Shown: positions 8,204 to 17,313, numbered from the stretch's first letter. The stretch: 64,000 nucleotides of DNA from Streptomyces sp. CBMA291 (GCF_014596525.1 NZ_MSJP01000011.1:62001-126000), one strand, 5' to 3'. Notes: a model not told the origin generated them from the sequence alone. Translations and numbers: made by a program.

Positions 8204-8553
8204 CCGACCGCACCGCCCGCGTCCGCGAGCTCAACCTCTACCGCCAGTACTTCGAACTCGTCGCCGCAGGCACCAAGACCATCGAGGTGCGGGTCAAGTA
8301 CCCGCACCTCGTCGACCTCGCCGCCGGCGACACCATCCGCTTCCGCATCAAGGGCACGGACGAGACCTGCGACGTCGAAGTCCTCCGGGTCACCGAGTAC
8401 CCCGACTTCGAGGCCCTCCTCGACGGCGAGGGCCCGTCCAACGTCAACCCGACCGCCACCCGTGACCAGCAACTCGCCAACATCCGCACCATCTACGGCC
8501 CCGAGAAGGAAGAACTAGGCGCTCTCGCCATCGAGATCGAGCGCATGGCCTGA
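8200..8553 (+). CDS. ASCH-domain protein
   Basis: A 117-residue single-domain protein. The pattern LNLYRQYFELVAAGTKTIE, then VRVKYPHLVDLAAGDTIRF, followed by VTEYPDFEALL and ending IYGPEKEELGALAIEI is the ASC-1 homology (ASCH) fold, a PUA-like beta barrel predicted to bind RNA or modified nucleotides. G-x-K-x-x-E-x-R, usually the putative binding site, is intact (GTKTIEVR). Some ASCH proteins hydrolyse N4-acetylcytidine, but that activity cannot be inferred here. The ATG overlaps the stop of the synthetase-like gene, so the two are likely made in equal amounts and may act on the same RNA. Confidence 0.8.
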   Translation: MTDRTARVRELNLYRQYFELVAAGTKTIEVRVKYPHLVDLAAGDTIRFRIKGTDETCDVEVLRVTEYPDFEALLDGEGPSNVNPTATRDQQLANIRTIYGPEKEELGALAIEIERMA

Positions 8554-8707
8554 CCGAGCAAAACTCATTGAGGCCCAGGAGGACCTCGCAGCGGGCTACG
8601 GAAAATGATCCGCGCCCGAGAACCACGGCGGGGCAACATAATGCATGGAAGAAGGATCCATCGATCCTCCGGCCACCGCGCGAGTCGAGACAGAAGGAGA
8701 ACACCGA

Positions 8708-10183
8708 GTGAGCATTCCACGCAAAACACCCCCAACCCTGTCACCACTAACCCACGAGTGGAACACGGCGCGGAACACGGCAAGGGGGTGGCCGCAATTT
8801 CTGGAAGCTGTACATATTGACGGGTTGCGGGGATGGAACGGCGAAACCATAGAATTCCGATTCCCGGTCGTCGCAGTCGCCGGAGAAAACGGGGCCGGAA
8901 AGAGCACTGTCCTTAAAGTTGCAGCCGCCGCCTATGTGGCAAACCAAGAGGATGGATTGACTTTTTACCCGGACGACTTCTTCCCTAATACTCCATGGGA
9001 GAGCGTCGAAGGCGTTTCCTTGGGCTACCAAATCAGGCGTGGAAATTCCGTCAACAACCTGACCCTGAGGAAGCCTACCAAGCGATGGCGTGGAATGCCT
9101 GACAGATTCCAGCGCCCCGTATTCTTTCTCGATATCAGTCGCACGCAGCCCATCAACACTCTAGTCGGCTACGGAAAAATCGCTAAGGAGCTGAACTTCC
9201 CAGGAGATATCACGCCATTCAGCGACTCCGACCGGGCACTCCTATCCCGGATCATGAACAAGTCGTACACTGCGAGCGGCATGGCGAAATACGAAAACAA
9301 GCAGGTCGGAGTACTGACCACAGATGCGGGAGAGTACTCCAACTTTCATCAAGGCGCTGGCGAGGATGCCACTGCAGATCTGGTGGCACTGCTCCGGTCC
9401 GCCCCTATGCAGTCCCTCGTCATCATTGATGAGGTTGAGGCCTCTCTCCATCCACGAGCCCAGCGCCGCCTAATGGCAGAACTGTTTGCCATTTCGAAGG
9501 AAAGGAAGATTCAATTCATCCTCTCCACCCACTCGGCCACAACCCTTGAACAACTTCCGACCGAGGCGCGCGTCTACATTCAGGCTCAGCGCAAGGGACC
9601 GCGGAACATTATATATGGAGTGACTCCAGAGTTCGCCATGTCACTCATGGACGATATCGACCATCCAGAACTCACACTATATTGCGAGGACGAGCAGGCG
9701 CAGACCCTCGTTGACGCATTGATCTCCCAGGAGATGCCTGAGACCAGGAACCGGGTGGCAATCATACCGGTGGGTGCTGCTTCCACAGTAAAAACCCTTG
9801 GGGAGCTAGCATCTAAGGACAAGCTCCCTAGCCGGTCCCTCGGAATCCTCGATGGAGATCAGGAGGAAAGTGCAGGTTGCATTCTTCTCCCCGGCTCACA
9901 GGCACCCGAGAAAGAAGTCTTTAGTGCTCTCGATGAAACAGCATGGGAGAAGGTTGCCAACCGTCTCGATGTCCGAGTTGCCGATCTGCTCGAAGCCGTC
10001 GACGACGCGCGCCAGATCGTCAATCACCATGCGTGGGCCCGCAAGGTGGCGGAACGACTTGGCCCGCGAGTTCGCGTCGGACGGGTCTGGGAAGACATCG
10101 CCTCAGTATGGTCCAAGGAAGTAATCGACCCAGCCGAGCGAACAGCGTTCGTCGAGGCGATTCTCCAGCACCTGATCGAGTGA
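8708..10183 (+). CDS. OLD/AriA-like ATPase with C-terminal TOPRIM-like domain
   Basis: A 491-residue protein starting at GTG 8708 behind AGAAGGAG. Domain order: ABC-type ATPase with Walker A GENGAGKS (59-66), a signature-like segment QGAGEDAT (215-222), Walker B SLVIIDEVEASLHP (236-249) and H-loop STHS (273-276). A TOPRIM-like domain follows, with ELTLYCEDEQA (acidic residue near 327) and LGILDGDQ (DxD at 382-384). This is the architecture of OLD nucleases and of fused AriA/AriB (PARIS) defence proteins, which cut DNA or tRNA upon phage sensing. The gene has many A/T third positions unlike its neighbours, a sign of recent transfer. No partner gene is adjacent on the same strand. Confidence 0.75.
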   Translation: MSIPRKTPPTLSPLTHEWNTARNTARGWPQFLEAVHIDGLRGWNGETIEFRFPVVAVAGENGAGKSTVLKVAAAAYVANQEDGLTFYPDDFFPNTPWESVEGVSLGYQIRRGNSVNNLTLRKPTKRWRGMPDRFQRPVFFLDISRTQPINTLVGYGKIAKELNFPGDITPFSDSDRALLSRIMNKSYTASGMAKYENKQVGVLTTDAGEYSNFHQGAGEDATADLVALLRSAPMQSLVIIDEVEASLHPRAQRRLMAELFAISKERKIQFILSTHSATTLEQLPTEARVYIQAQRKGPRNIIYGVTPEFAMSLMDDIDHPELTLYCEDEQAQTLVDALISQEMPETRNRVAIIPVGAASTVKTLGELASKDKLPSRSLGILDGDQEESAGCILLPGSQAPEKEVFSALDETAWEKVANRLDVRVADLLEAVDDARQIVNHHAWARKVAERLGPRVRVGRVWEDIASVWSKEVIDPAERTAFVEAILQHLIE

Positions 10184-10317
10184 TTAGTGCACGTCCGACG
10201 TATTCGCGTTTGGGTGTACGCCCAGTCATGAGCTGGCCCGTCATCCTGCCGGCCGACCTAGCAGCGCTGCTCGGAATCTAAAAGTCTAACGAGGGACTGG
10301 TCAGGGACTCCGTCACG

Positions 10318-13300
10318 TCACCTGCTGTACGGCGCCAGCGTCTCATTTCCGGCGACCACCAAGGTGTCGACGAGCATCTGCCAATCATCCAACTTGCCGA
10401 GCTCATCAGCCGTTGTGCGAATGTCCTTGAGCCAACTATCTGAAAGCCACGACTGCTTGACCGTGACACGTCCATCTTGAATGCACAGGTCAGAGACCCA
10501 GGGCACGCCGCGGGTGACTTGCACTTCCTCCGGGAGCTTTCGCAGGATGCCGATGAGCGCGTCGACGGGCTTGACCTCGCCTCGAGCGGTCGGCAGCCAA
10601 TCGTCAATCACCTCGACGAGGTCTTCAGCTCGGACCCAGTCAATGGGTTCACCGACGACCTCGTTGTACAGCCCCTGCGTCCACGACAGAGGGGACGGCA
10701 GCAAAGCAGCAGCGGCCCAGTCCCCCCAGTGGTGGTCGCGGTAGGGGCTCGGGGCATCACTCAGGTAGCCAATGGCATGGCGCAACAACGACGGCCAGGC
10801 ACCTCGGGCAGCTTCGGCCAAGCGGTCGTTCTCTGCACCTGCCGCAGCAAGACCGTGGAGAAAATTCGACATCAGCTGTGCACCTGCGCGAAGGGCATCG
10901 AGGTGCTCGAGCAACGGTCCGATGTCGCCGGTCTTCGCGAAGCCTTCGAGCAGGGCCCGTGCGGCGACAAGAGTGTGCGTCCCGCGGTCGTCTGCGGACC
11001 AGCCCCTGCTCTCTTGCTCGACCATGGCACGTCGCTCAACGTCGAGGAACGCGGCGAGGAGCGCGGCTGCGTCGTCGGTGCAACAGTGGCCTGTCGACGC
11101 GGCTGCGCCGAGGCCGCGAATGGCTGCGTCGAGAAGCGCGATCCTGACGGAGTCACCCGGTAGTTCCTGGAGGCGTTCGGCCACGTCGCCAGAAATCTGG
11201 ACATTCAGCCGCCTTTGGCTGCTTTGGTCCCACGGGCCGATTTCTGCGCCACGGGCGGTCTCAAGCAACCAACTCAATGCGGTCCGGTGGATGCAAGGGC
11301 TGAAGTGGCACGGGCCCCTCCAGACGACATCGCATCCACGCGCCAGGTACAGCCGGGTTTCCATAGGCGCCTTGCCTGCCATCGCAAGACCGGCTTCGGC
11401 AACATCTTCGATCGAGCCGCCGGCCGCTTCCAGCGGCGCGGCCAGCGCGGGTGTGAGGAACGCTGGCACGGCTTGAGCCACTGCCCGGTCGGCACCAAGA
11501 TCGAAGAACTGACCCTCATGGTCTCGGTCCTCAGCCTCCTGGAACGACAACGCAATGCCAATGACCAGCTCAGTTGCGAATTGCCCGTCGTCGCCAAGCG
11601 CCTCCATATCACCAGCGGCGGCTCGTTCGATCGCCGCTCGGGCAACGTGGGCAACGGCGTCCACGTCCCGGGTCGACATCTGATCTCCATCAGACTCCAG
11701 CAGGGCACGTCCTGCCGCCAGATCCGCGGCGATCTCCTCCGACGGGGGCGGCACGTACTCGGCGTCGTGCTTGATCGATCCCCAATACCGGTTCTTCAGC
11801 CGCGTGCTGGTCTGCAGGGCTTCCTGGTAAGCCGTGTGCGTTTCTTGTACGGCTCGCAGCTCAGGCGGCGGCTCGACCTCGATGTGGACTGCATCGCCAT
11901 GCTGCTTAACCCGGTACTGATCCGAGTCCAGACTCGCAGCCCAGTTCTTCGTAAGCTCTTGGCTGAAGCCAAGACCATCGCCATTCTCAACAAGCTTATT
12001 GGCGACTTTCTTCAGATCCTGAGCACGCCTCTGACCGCCCTGCACCATGAGCCACATGGCTACCTCGCGCGGTGTCCAGCGGCGACGTTCGAGGTTCGCA
12101 AGCCCTTCGGTCCTTGCACGCAGCCCTGAATACTCACTCGTCGTGCGACCGAACTCCAAGTCCCACACAACCGGTTCGGCGAGAAACAAGTCGAGTTCGG
12201 TGCCGACTTTCTCAATGTGGCGCACAAGCAGACCAAATAGCATCCCCGGAATCGCGAGGTTCTCGCAGCCATCCAGGAGTACCTCGACGACCCTTCTTGG
12301 TGGCGCACCCTGACTCAACCACATATCGGCGAGGCGCTCCATCGCTTGGAGCGCGCTCATCGCCGAGTATGGCCCGACCGACGTACCCCGGTACCAGCTC
12401 CAAACATGACTGTCGCCGACATACAATCGGGAAGTTCCGTCAATGTTCAGAATCGCACCGCGATCTTCTACCTCTCCATTCTCCGTCTCGCCATCAGCAC
12501 CCTCGCCGCCGCCATCAAGAGGATCAGTCAACGCATAAGGTGGGCTAGGCCGCGACAGCATTGCCACACGCGCCCGCGCACCGCTATTCAGGATTCCATT
12601 CAGCACTCGCACCGAGGTTGGCAGTGATGCTGTTTGGAATAGCTGCCAGAACCCTCCGAAGTAGTACTGGAAGAAGGGCATCCCGAAACCCCTCCACCGC
12701 CCCTGATGCCCTCGGACACCCTCATCTCGGTGCCAGCTTGGCTCGTCGTCGATGTAGTAGGCCGTCATCAACGTCGCCAATAGCTCCGGGTCTTTCTGCG
12801 CCAAGGCTCGAGCGCTCCATAGCGCGTCCGCGGCCGGAGCCAGGAACGCTGGCGCATCGTCCGCGATGGTCCGAAGGCACGCTTCGACGGCGTCATCAAT
12901 GTCCGGACCGAGCAGCGCCAACGTTTCGACGAAATTCTCCCTCGTCAGGTGGTAGTCCAGCTCACGTCGGCGTCGACGGCGCTGCAAAATCCTCCCGGAT
13001 GGCACGTCCCCTCCCATTTTGCGCAGAGGAAACGAGTTCCAGTAGGCAAGGAGACGGTCCCGCAGGCGGATTCGCAGATCGTTGCCAGCCGGAATGTTTG
13101 CCAAGGATAGAGCTTGCAGCCAGTCCGCAAGTAGTTCGAACGACTCCTTCGACACGTCCCAAGGCTTTGCGTCATCGAGAAGAATCTGCACAACCGGGTT
13201 CGTGATGAGACGGTCGACCAGCCCGTTGACCTTATGTCTCTGCTGAACAACTCGAACCACGTCGCCGAGCACCAGGCCGACCGACTGATCCGCGCATGCG

Positions 13301-15420
13301 AACTTCAGGCATTCGTACGCGAATGGCGTCTCCAAAACCGCCTCTACCGGGACGTCAGACCACCGGGGTCCGTGCGCTGCCGAGAATCCCTGAAATTGCG
13401 AGCATTGTTCGATAAAAATCCGAACGGGTCGAGTGTCCGGCGCTTTCAGCAGTCCCTTGCAGGCAAGCGTGGCGGCCGACAGTGCCCACCGGGGCGCCCC
13501 CGCTGCCTGCAGCAAATCGGTCGGGCTCTGGCTACGCACGAGAAGGATGGCGGTCGCGTACCGGCGCACTTCGTCATGCGCAAAGTCCGGCTGGCTCCGA
13601 TACCGGCTCGCTGGCGCGAGCAGATGATCCCGACGCAGTGCGTCGACCGCTGCAGCATCGACGCCTGCGCTAGGTCGACGGTCCTCTGGCAGCTTCATCG
13701 TCGCTGCAGCTACCGCGAGCAATGTCTGTTCGCGCGCCTCCGCCGAGCCGACACTGGGCCGCCCATCGCCCCGAACAATCCTGCTCCACACCAGATCAAG
13801 GCACTCCCACTCACCCAGTGAGCTATCTGGCTCCGCACCGGTCCGCGCCAGAAGGTCCAACACAACGGGTCTGCGCAGCAGGGAGTTCACGGGCAGGTCT
13901 CTCAGGACCGTACGCAAGAGCGGAAAGCGGCCTGAGACGACCGAGATGTCCTCATCACCCAACGGTCCCATCGCGAAAGATGAAACGGACTTCGCGAACC
14001 CCAGCTCCACCTGCTCCCGTACGAAACCCAGTGCCACGTCAGATGTCACCGCGACGAGCCCAACACCCGCCGCGGCCGCTGCCAGCACCAGATCGTTCAA
14101 GAGGCCGGCGGACCGCTCCAGAGCAGCGTCAGCCGCGTCGATGACCAGGACCCGAGACGGTGCCGATGTCTCCGCGAGCACGTCTTCCAGGGACATCCCA
14201 AGTGCAGCTCGCAGCTCCAAACTCGACTGCGGCAGTCCCCGGAAGTTCACCACCACCCCCTGGAACCCGGCAGGGTCTGCAGCTTCCAGCCCTGCGACGG
14301 CCGACAGCGTCAGCGCACTCTTGCCGATGCCCGACTCGCCGGATACCAACAGAGCCGAAGCACGGGTACCGGCCTCGCGCAGGGCCTCAGCGAGTTGCTC
14401 GCGGCGGTCGGCGAACGAGATCTCGACCGGTCCACCGGATGACTCATCACCGATAGTGGTCCGAACGCCAGCAATGGCCAGCTTGCGTTGTTCAGCGAGC
14501 ACCGACCACGCGTGTCGGCTTCGAGTCGCGGCCGAGTCCAGGACCACGTGAATGTCACGGCGAAGCATCTTGAGGTCCACCCCGGCGCCCGTCGCGTCGT
14601 AGCGGGTTGCCTCAACCTCTAGCTGGTTCCGGACCTCCACCCCGTCGGCTGCAGACGAAGCCACGATATCCAGCGACGTCGCGGCCGCCGCGCGGTCACC
14701 TTCATCCGGGCTCTGAACCGCGAATCCGAGGATGTGCAGCCGGCCAAGCAGCCGCCACGCCAGGCGAAGGGCCTCTTTCGGCGTGGTGTCGCCTTCGACC
14801 ACCTTCGCGACCATTTTCAGAAAATGCTCATGGCGCTCGCGCACCGGCTTCGACCAGCGGCCATCTACGTCCATAGACGCTTGGAACGCCTCCGGGTCGG
14901 CATGAGCACGCGCGATGTCGCAGAGCGTTGCGAGCTCGTCCCACTGATTGCGCCGGCCCGCGGTCGCGACAGCGACTTGGTGAGCATCGGTGTCGAACTT
15001 CTCGACCTCGGCGAGCAGCGACCCGACAAGCTTCACCGTATCGTCATGGCTCTGAACGAAGTTCGGCGTTGCTCGGCATGCCACGGCAAGGACGACCTCG
15101 GCTGCCTCATCACCGCACTCAACCAGAAGGTCATCCACCGGGTGCGCCGGACCGGTTTGGAATGACACCCTCTGAACCGGCAGCTCAGATACCTCCGCGC
15201 GTCGTGCGCCGGTCAACATGCCAGCGAGATAGACGGCCGCGACGCGGTGCGCGAACGAAACGCCGCCACCTCCGGTGGCATAGGTGCTCGACCCTCGCCC
15301 AGTTTCACCGGCTGCGGCGATGGCACCCCCGGCGGTCGCGTCCTTGGGAAAAGCGGCGGATCCAGATGTCGTCTCGCCCTCGGACCGAGCAGCAGCATCC
15401 GGTGCAACAGACTCGTTCAT
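10318..15420 (-). CDS. giant STAND-type P-loop NTPase, Avs-like candidate
   Basis: A 1,700-residue protein from ATG 15420 with GAGGA upstream. Residues 1-50 are low-complexity. Residues about 54-200 resemble a restriction-endonuclease-fold (Cap4/Mrr-like) domain: RVSFQTGPAHPVDDLLV then VVLAVACRATPNF, where the expected acidic and Lys residues of the second half are replaced (ACR). The NTPase core has Walker A GESGIGKS at 361-368 and Walker B-like RVLVIDAAD at about 423-431, with a winged-helix-like stretch after it. The last 1,100 residues are helical with no recognised enzyme motif, as in the sensor half of Avs and other STAND defence proteins. It stands alone, convergent with the OLD-like gene. 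The anti-phage role is inference. Confidence 0.65.
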   Translation of the reverse strand: MNESVAPDAAARSEGETTSGSAAFPKDATAGGAIAAAGETGRGSSTYATGGGGVSFAHRVAAVYLAGMLTGARRAEVSELPVQRVSFQTGPAHPVDDLLVECGDEAAEVVLAVACRATPNFVQSHDDTVKLVGSLLAEVEKFDTDAHQVAVATAGRRNQWDELATLCDIARAHADPEAFQASMDVDGRWSKPVRERHEHFLKMVAKVVEGDTTPKEALRLAWRLLGRLHILGFAVQSPDEGDRAAAATSLDIVASSAADGVEVRNQLEVEATRYDATGAGVDLKMLRRDIHVVLDSAATRSRHAWSVLAEQRKLAIAGVRTTIGDESSGGPVEISFADRREQLAEALREAGTRASALLVSGESGIGKSALTLSAVAGLEAADPAGFQGVVVNFRGLPQSSLELRAALGMSLEDVLAETSAPSRVLVIDAADAALERSAGLLNDLVLAAAAAGVGLVAVTSDVALGFVREQVELGFAKSVSSFAMGPLGDEDISVVSGRFPLLRTVLRDLPVNSLLRRPVVLDLLARTGAEPDSSLGEWECLDLVWSRIVRGDGRPSVGSAEAREQTLLAVAAATMKLPEDRRPSAGVDAAAVDALRRDHLLAPASRYRSQPDFAHDEVRRYATAILLVRSQSPTDLLQAAGAPRWALSAATLACKGLLKAPDTRPVRIFIEQCSQFQGFSAAHGPRWSDVPVEAVLETPFAYECLKFACADQSVGLVLGDVVRVVQQRHKVNGLVDRLITNPVVQILLDDAKPWDVSKESFELLADWLQALSLANIPAGNDLRIRLRDRLLAYWNSFPLRKMGGDVPSGRILQRRRRRRELDYHLTRENFVETLALLGPDIDDAVEACLRTIADDAPAFLAPAADALWSARALAQKDPELLATLMTAYYIDDEPSWHRDEGVRGHQGRWRGFGMPFFQYYFGGFWQLFQTASLPTSVRVLNGILNSGARARVAMLSRPSPPYALTDPLDGGGEGADGETENGEVEDRGAILNIDGTSRLYVGDSHVWSWYRGTSVGPYSAMSALQAMERLADMWLSQGAPPRRVVEVLLDGCENLAIPGMLFGLLVRHIEKVGTELDLFLAEPVVWDLEFGRTTSEYSGLRARTEGLANLERRRWTPREVAMWLMVQGGQRRAQDLKKVANKLVENGDGLGFSQELTKNWAASLDSDQYRVKQHGDAVHIEVEPPPELRAVQETHTAYQEALQTSTRLKNRYWGSIKHDAEYVPPPSEEIAADLAAGRALLESDGDQMSTRDVDAVAHVARAAIERAAAGDMEALGDDGQFATELVIGIALSFQEAEDRDHEGQFFDLGADRAVAQAVPAFLTPALAAPLEAAGGSIEDVAEAGLAMAGKAPMETRLYLARGCDVVWRGPCHFSPCIHRTALSWLLETARGAEIGPWDQSSQRRLNVQISGDVAERLQELPGDSVRIALLDAAIRGLGAAASTGHCCTDDAAALLAAFLDVERRAMVEQESRGWSADDRGTHTLVAARALLEGFAKTGDIGPLLEHLDALRAGAQLMSNFLHGLAAAGAENDRLAEAARGAWPSLLRHAIGYLSDAPSPYRDHHWGDWAAAALLPSPLSWTQGLYNEVVGEPIDWVRAEDLVEVIDDWLPTARGEVKPVDALIGILRKLPEEVQVTRGVPWVSDLCIQDGRVTVKQSWLSDSWLKDIRTTADELGKLDDWQMLVDTLVVAGNETLAPYSR

Positions 15421-15501
15421 GCGTTCCTCGGTGGCATCGTGCTTTCAGTGGCCGCGCTGCTCACCGTAGCGGTGCATCGAGAGCTGTGTAGTGATATCGC
15501 A

Positions 15502-15540
15502 TCAGTCCCTGCCCAGTCCGCACACAGTCCGCAGGACACC
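15502..15540 (-). pseudogene. short second integrase C-terminus remnant
   Basis: On the minus strand the last 13 codons before TGA read SGVLRTVCGLGRD, which is the C-terminal tail style of Streptomyces tyrosine integrases (compare GGLRTGCGLVG in the remnant at 623-961). The plus-strand DNA at 15514-15534 matches 665-685 at 18 of 21 positions by eye. An in-frame stop precedes it. It may be a scar of an earlier or duplicated integration; chance similarity is possible. Confidence 0.3.
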
Positions 15541-15640
15541 CGATCAGGACCGTCGCACCCCATCGCCACCCAACACCAAAAGGCCAGGTCAGCGACCTGC
15601 GGCCATCATCGCCGCAGGTCACCGACCCGCCCCGTTACTA

Positions 15641-15655
15641 GGAGACGAAGAAGGC
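15641..15655. repeat. candidate attR core
   Basis: The second copy of the 15-mer at 597-611. It lies 220 bp upstream of the start of the giant NTPase gene and just left of a decayed methyltransferase. Together the copies delimit a segment of about 15 kb holding the integrase, relaxase and defence-like genes. The stretch 15421-15640 otherwise holds only the NTPase upstream region and the short integrase scar. Confidence 0.5.
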
Positions 15656-15749
15656 CTGACCTTCCCCCTCCCCCGACCGCACCCGGCCCGCAAGCCGCCC
15701 CTTTCCGGGGTGGCCGTGGCGGCCGGGTGCGGTTTTTTTCGTATGCCGG

Positions 15750-15965
15750 AACAGCCGGCGGCTCGACGGTCTCCACCCGGCCGGGCTTCTCGCCGAGGGC
15801 GTCGGGTGTCTTCTCCAAGGAGAAGCGGGCGCTGAGCGGGATGCTTGCCGTGCCCCGGTCGGCGCCGAGGACGTCGGCGGCGGGCCGCTGCCACAGGGCG
15901 TCCAGTTCGGTCCCGTCCCGGTCGCTGTTGGTGGAGACGACTCCCTCCAGCCGCTGCGGGACGAG
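15750..15965 (-). pseudogene. methyltransferase fragment, diverged copy of the 4298-5116 gene
   Basis: About 72 codons without start or natural end. VVSTNSDRDGTELDALWQRP, ADVLGADRG and SIPLSARFSLEKTPDALGE align closely with VVSTNSDRDKAEMDDLWQRA, GDILGVERG and ISLSARFSLEEAPAFLGE of the intact methyltransferase. The SAM-binding N-terminal half is missing, and the flanks do not continue the homology. It is a relic, directly beyond the candidate attR. Confidence 0.75.
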
Positions 15966-16059
15966 ACCCGGATAGGTCGTGGCGGAGGGCTGCCGCCCTG
16001 GCCGTCGGGACGGGCGACGGCATCCGAGCGGCCGTGAGCCTGAGCCGGCCGGAGCCTGT

Positions 16060-16089
16060 AGAGGGCGTACGGGCAGCCGTACGCCCTCT
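16060..16089. terminator. 13-bp perfect hairpin downstream of LysR gene
   Basis: AGAGGGCGTACGG at 16060-16072 pairs perfectly with 16077-16089 around a 4-nt loop. It lies about 75 bp beyond the 3' end of the LysR gene and probably terminates it. The rest of 15966-16163 shows no gene. Confidence 0.7.
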
Positions 16090-16163
16090 CGGGTCGCGCA
16101 GGTCGACCACCCGCGAGGCTTCATCCGAACCGCACCACGCGCCTCCCCCGACCCACCCCCACC

Positions 16164-17126
16164 TCACGCCGTCATCAGCAACGACCCCACCCACCCCTCC
16201 GCCCCCCGTCGGCGCAGCCACTCGCGGTACGGGGCCGCGCCGAGGGCCACCTCCCGGTAGGCGTCGGCCAGTTCCGCGTACGCGAGGTCCAGGGGGACGC
16301 CGGGGCGGGCGTACAGCATCAGGCGGACCGCCAGGGGGTCGCCGCGCAGGGGGCGGATGGCCATGTCGTCGCGGGGGCCCGAAGTCGGCTGGCAGGGGGC
16401 GACGGCTTCGCCGAGGACGACCATCGACGCGGCCGTGTGGTAGTCGCCGTGCAGCAGCGGAGGGTCGATGCCCGCCGCGCCCAGGACCCGGCGCAGGCCG
16501 TCCCATTCGCCGTCCACGGTCGGGTCGACCATCCAGTGGTCGGTGGCCAGTTCGGCGAGGTCCACGACGGGGCGGGCGGCCGCCGGGTGGTCGCGGGCCA
16601 TGGAGATGAACTGCGGTTCCCGCGCGACCAGCACCCGCCCCTTGATCCCTTCGGGCACCCGTAAGGGACTGCCCTCCACCTCGTGGACGAAGGCCACGTC
16701 CAACTGCCCCGCGGCCACCGTGCGCAGCAGCGCGTTCGCCGAGACGTCCATCCGGAGGCCGACCTCGGCGCCCGGCAGCCGTCGGCGCAGCCCGCGCAGC
16801 CAGCCCGGGAGCGCCCGGCTCGCGGTGGAGCCGACACGCAGCCCGGGGCCGTCGGCGCTGGCGGCCGCGGCGCGGGTCTCGGTGACCAGCGCGGCCATGT
16901 CGGCGACGAGCGGGCGCGCCCGGCTGAGCAGGGAACGGCCGAGCGGGGTGGGGCGGCAGCCCGTGCGCCCCCGGGAGAACAGCTCGGCGCCCAGGGAGTT
17001 CTCGATGCGGCGCAGCTGGGTGGTCAACGAGGGTTGTGTCATGCCCAGTTGCCGGGCCGCCTTGTGCAAGCTGCCCGTGTCCGCGATGGCGCAGAGCGCC
17101 CGCAGGTGTCTCACCTCCAGCTCCAT
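16164..17126 (-). CDS. LysR-family activator of the snapalysin gene
   Basis: A 320-residue LysR regulator starting at ATG 17126 (MELEVRHLRALCAIAD). The N-terminal winged helix-turn-helix is canonical: SLHKAARQLGMTQPSLTTQL then RRIENSLGAELFSRG. The remainder is a periplasmic-binding-like effector domain (VGSTASRAL, LDVAFVHEV, VVLGEAVAP). It is divergent from the small neutral protease gene; in Streptomyces a LysR gene in this position (mprR/snpR type) activates the protease. The shared 187-bp gap holds a TTGA-type dyad that could be its binding site. Confidence 0.85.
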   Translation of the reverse strand: MELEVRHLRALCAIADTGSLHKAARQLGMTQPSLTTQLRRIENSLGAELFSRGRTGCRPTPLGRSLLSRARPLVADMAALVTETRAAAASADGPGLRVGSTASRALPGWLRGLRRRLPGAEVGLRMDVSANALLRTVAAGQLDVAFVHEVEGSPLRVPEGIKGRVLVAREPQFISMARDHPAAARPVVDLAELATDHWMVDPTVDGEWDGLRRVLGAAGIDPPLLHGDYHTAASMVVLGEAVAPCQPTSGPRDDMAIRPLRGDPLAVRLMLYARPGVPLDLAYAELADAYREVALGAAPYREWLRRRGAEGWVGSLLMTA

Positions 17127-17182
17127 GCCCCGAGGGTAGGACGGCTCCCTGAGTCGCACCAGACGCCCGGAACCCTCCAATC

Positions 17183-17199
17183 GCCTTTGATTTCAAGGC
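17183..17199. promoter_or_regulatory. candidate LysR operator between divergent genes
   Basis: GCCTTTGATTTCAAGGC is an imperfect dyad with arms GCCTT/AAGGC and an inner TTGA/TCAA, 56 bp upstream of the LysR start and 115 bp upstream of the protease start. Its position and partial symmetry suit a LysR recognition site. No experimental support can be drawn from sequence alone. Confidence 0.45.
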
Positions 17200-17313
17200 A
17201 GTTGGCGCAAATTTGGGGCGGGTGATGCGGTGGGGCTATCAGGGGCTGACATCATCCGCGCGCGCCCCGGCTCCCCCCACACTCGCTCCGACCCCAAACA
17301 GGAGGAGCCCCCC

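Noticed and set aside
10184..10281. Short open segment ending MSWPVILPADLAALLGI after the OLD-like gene
   Set aside because: Looks like a possible helix of an excisionase-like protein, but it is too short and has no start or ribosome site; chance cannot be excluded.
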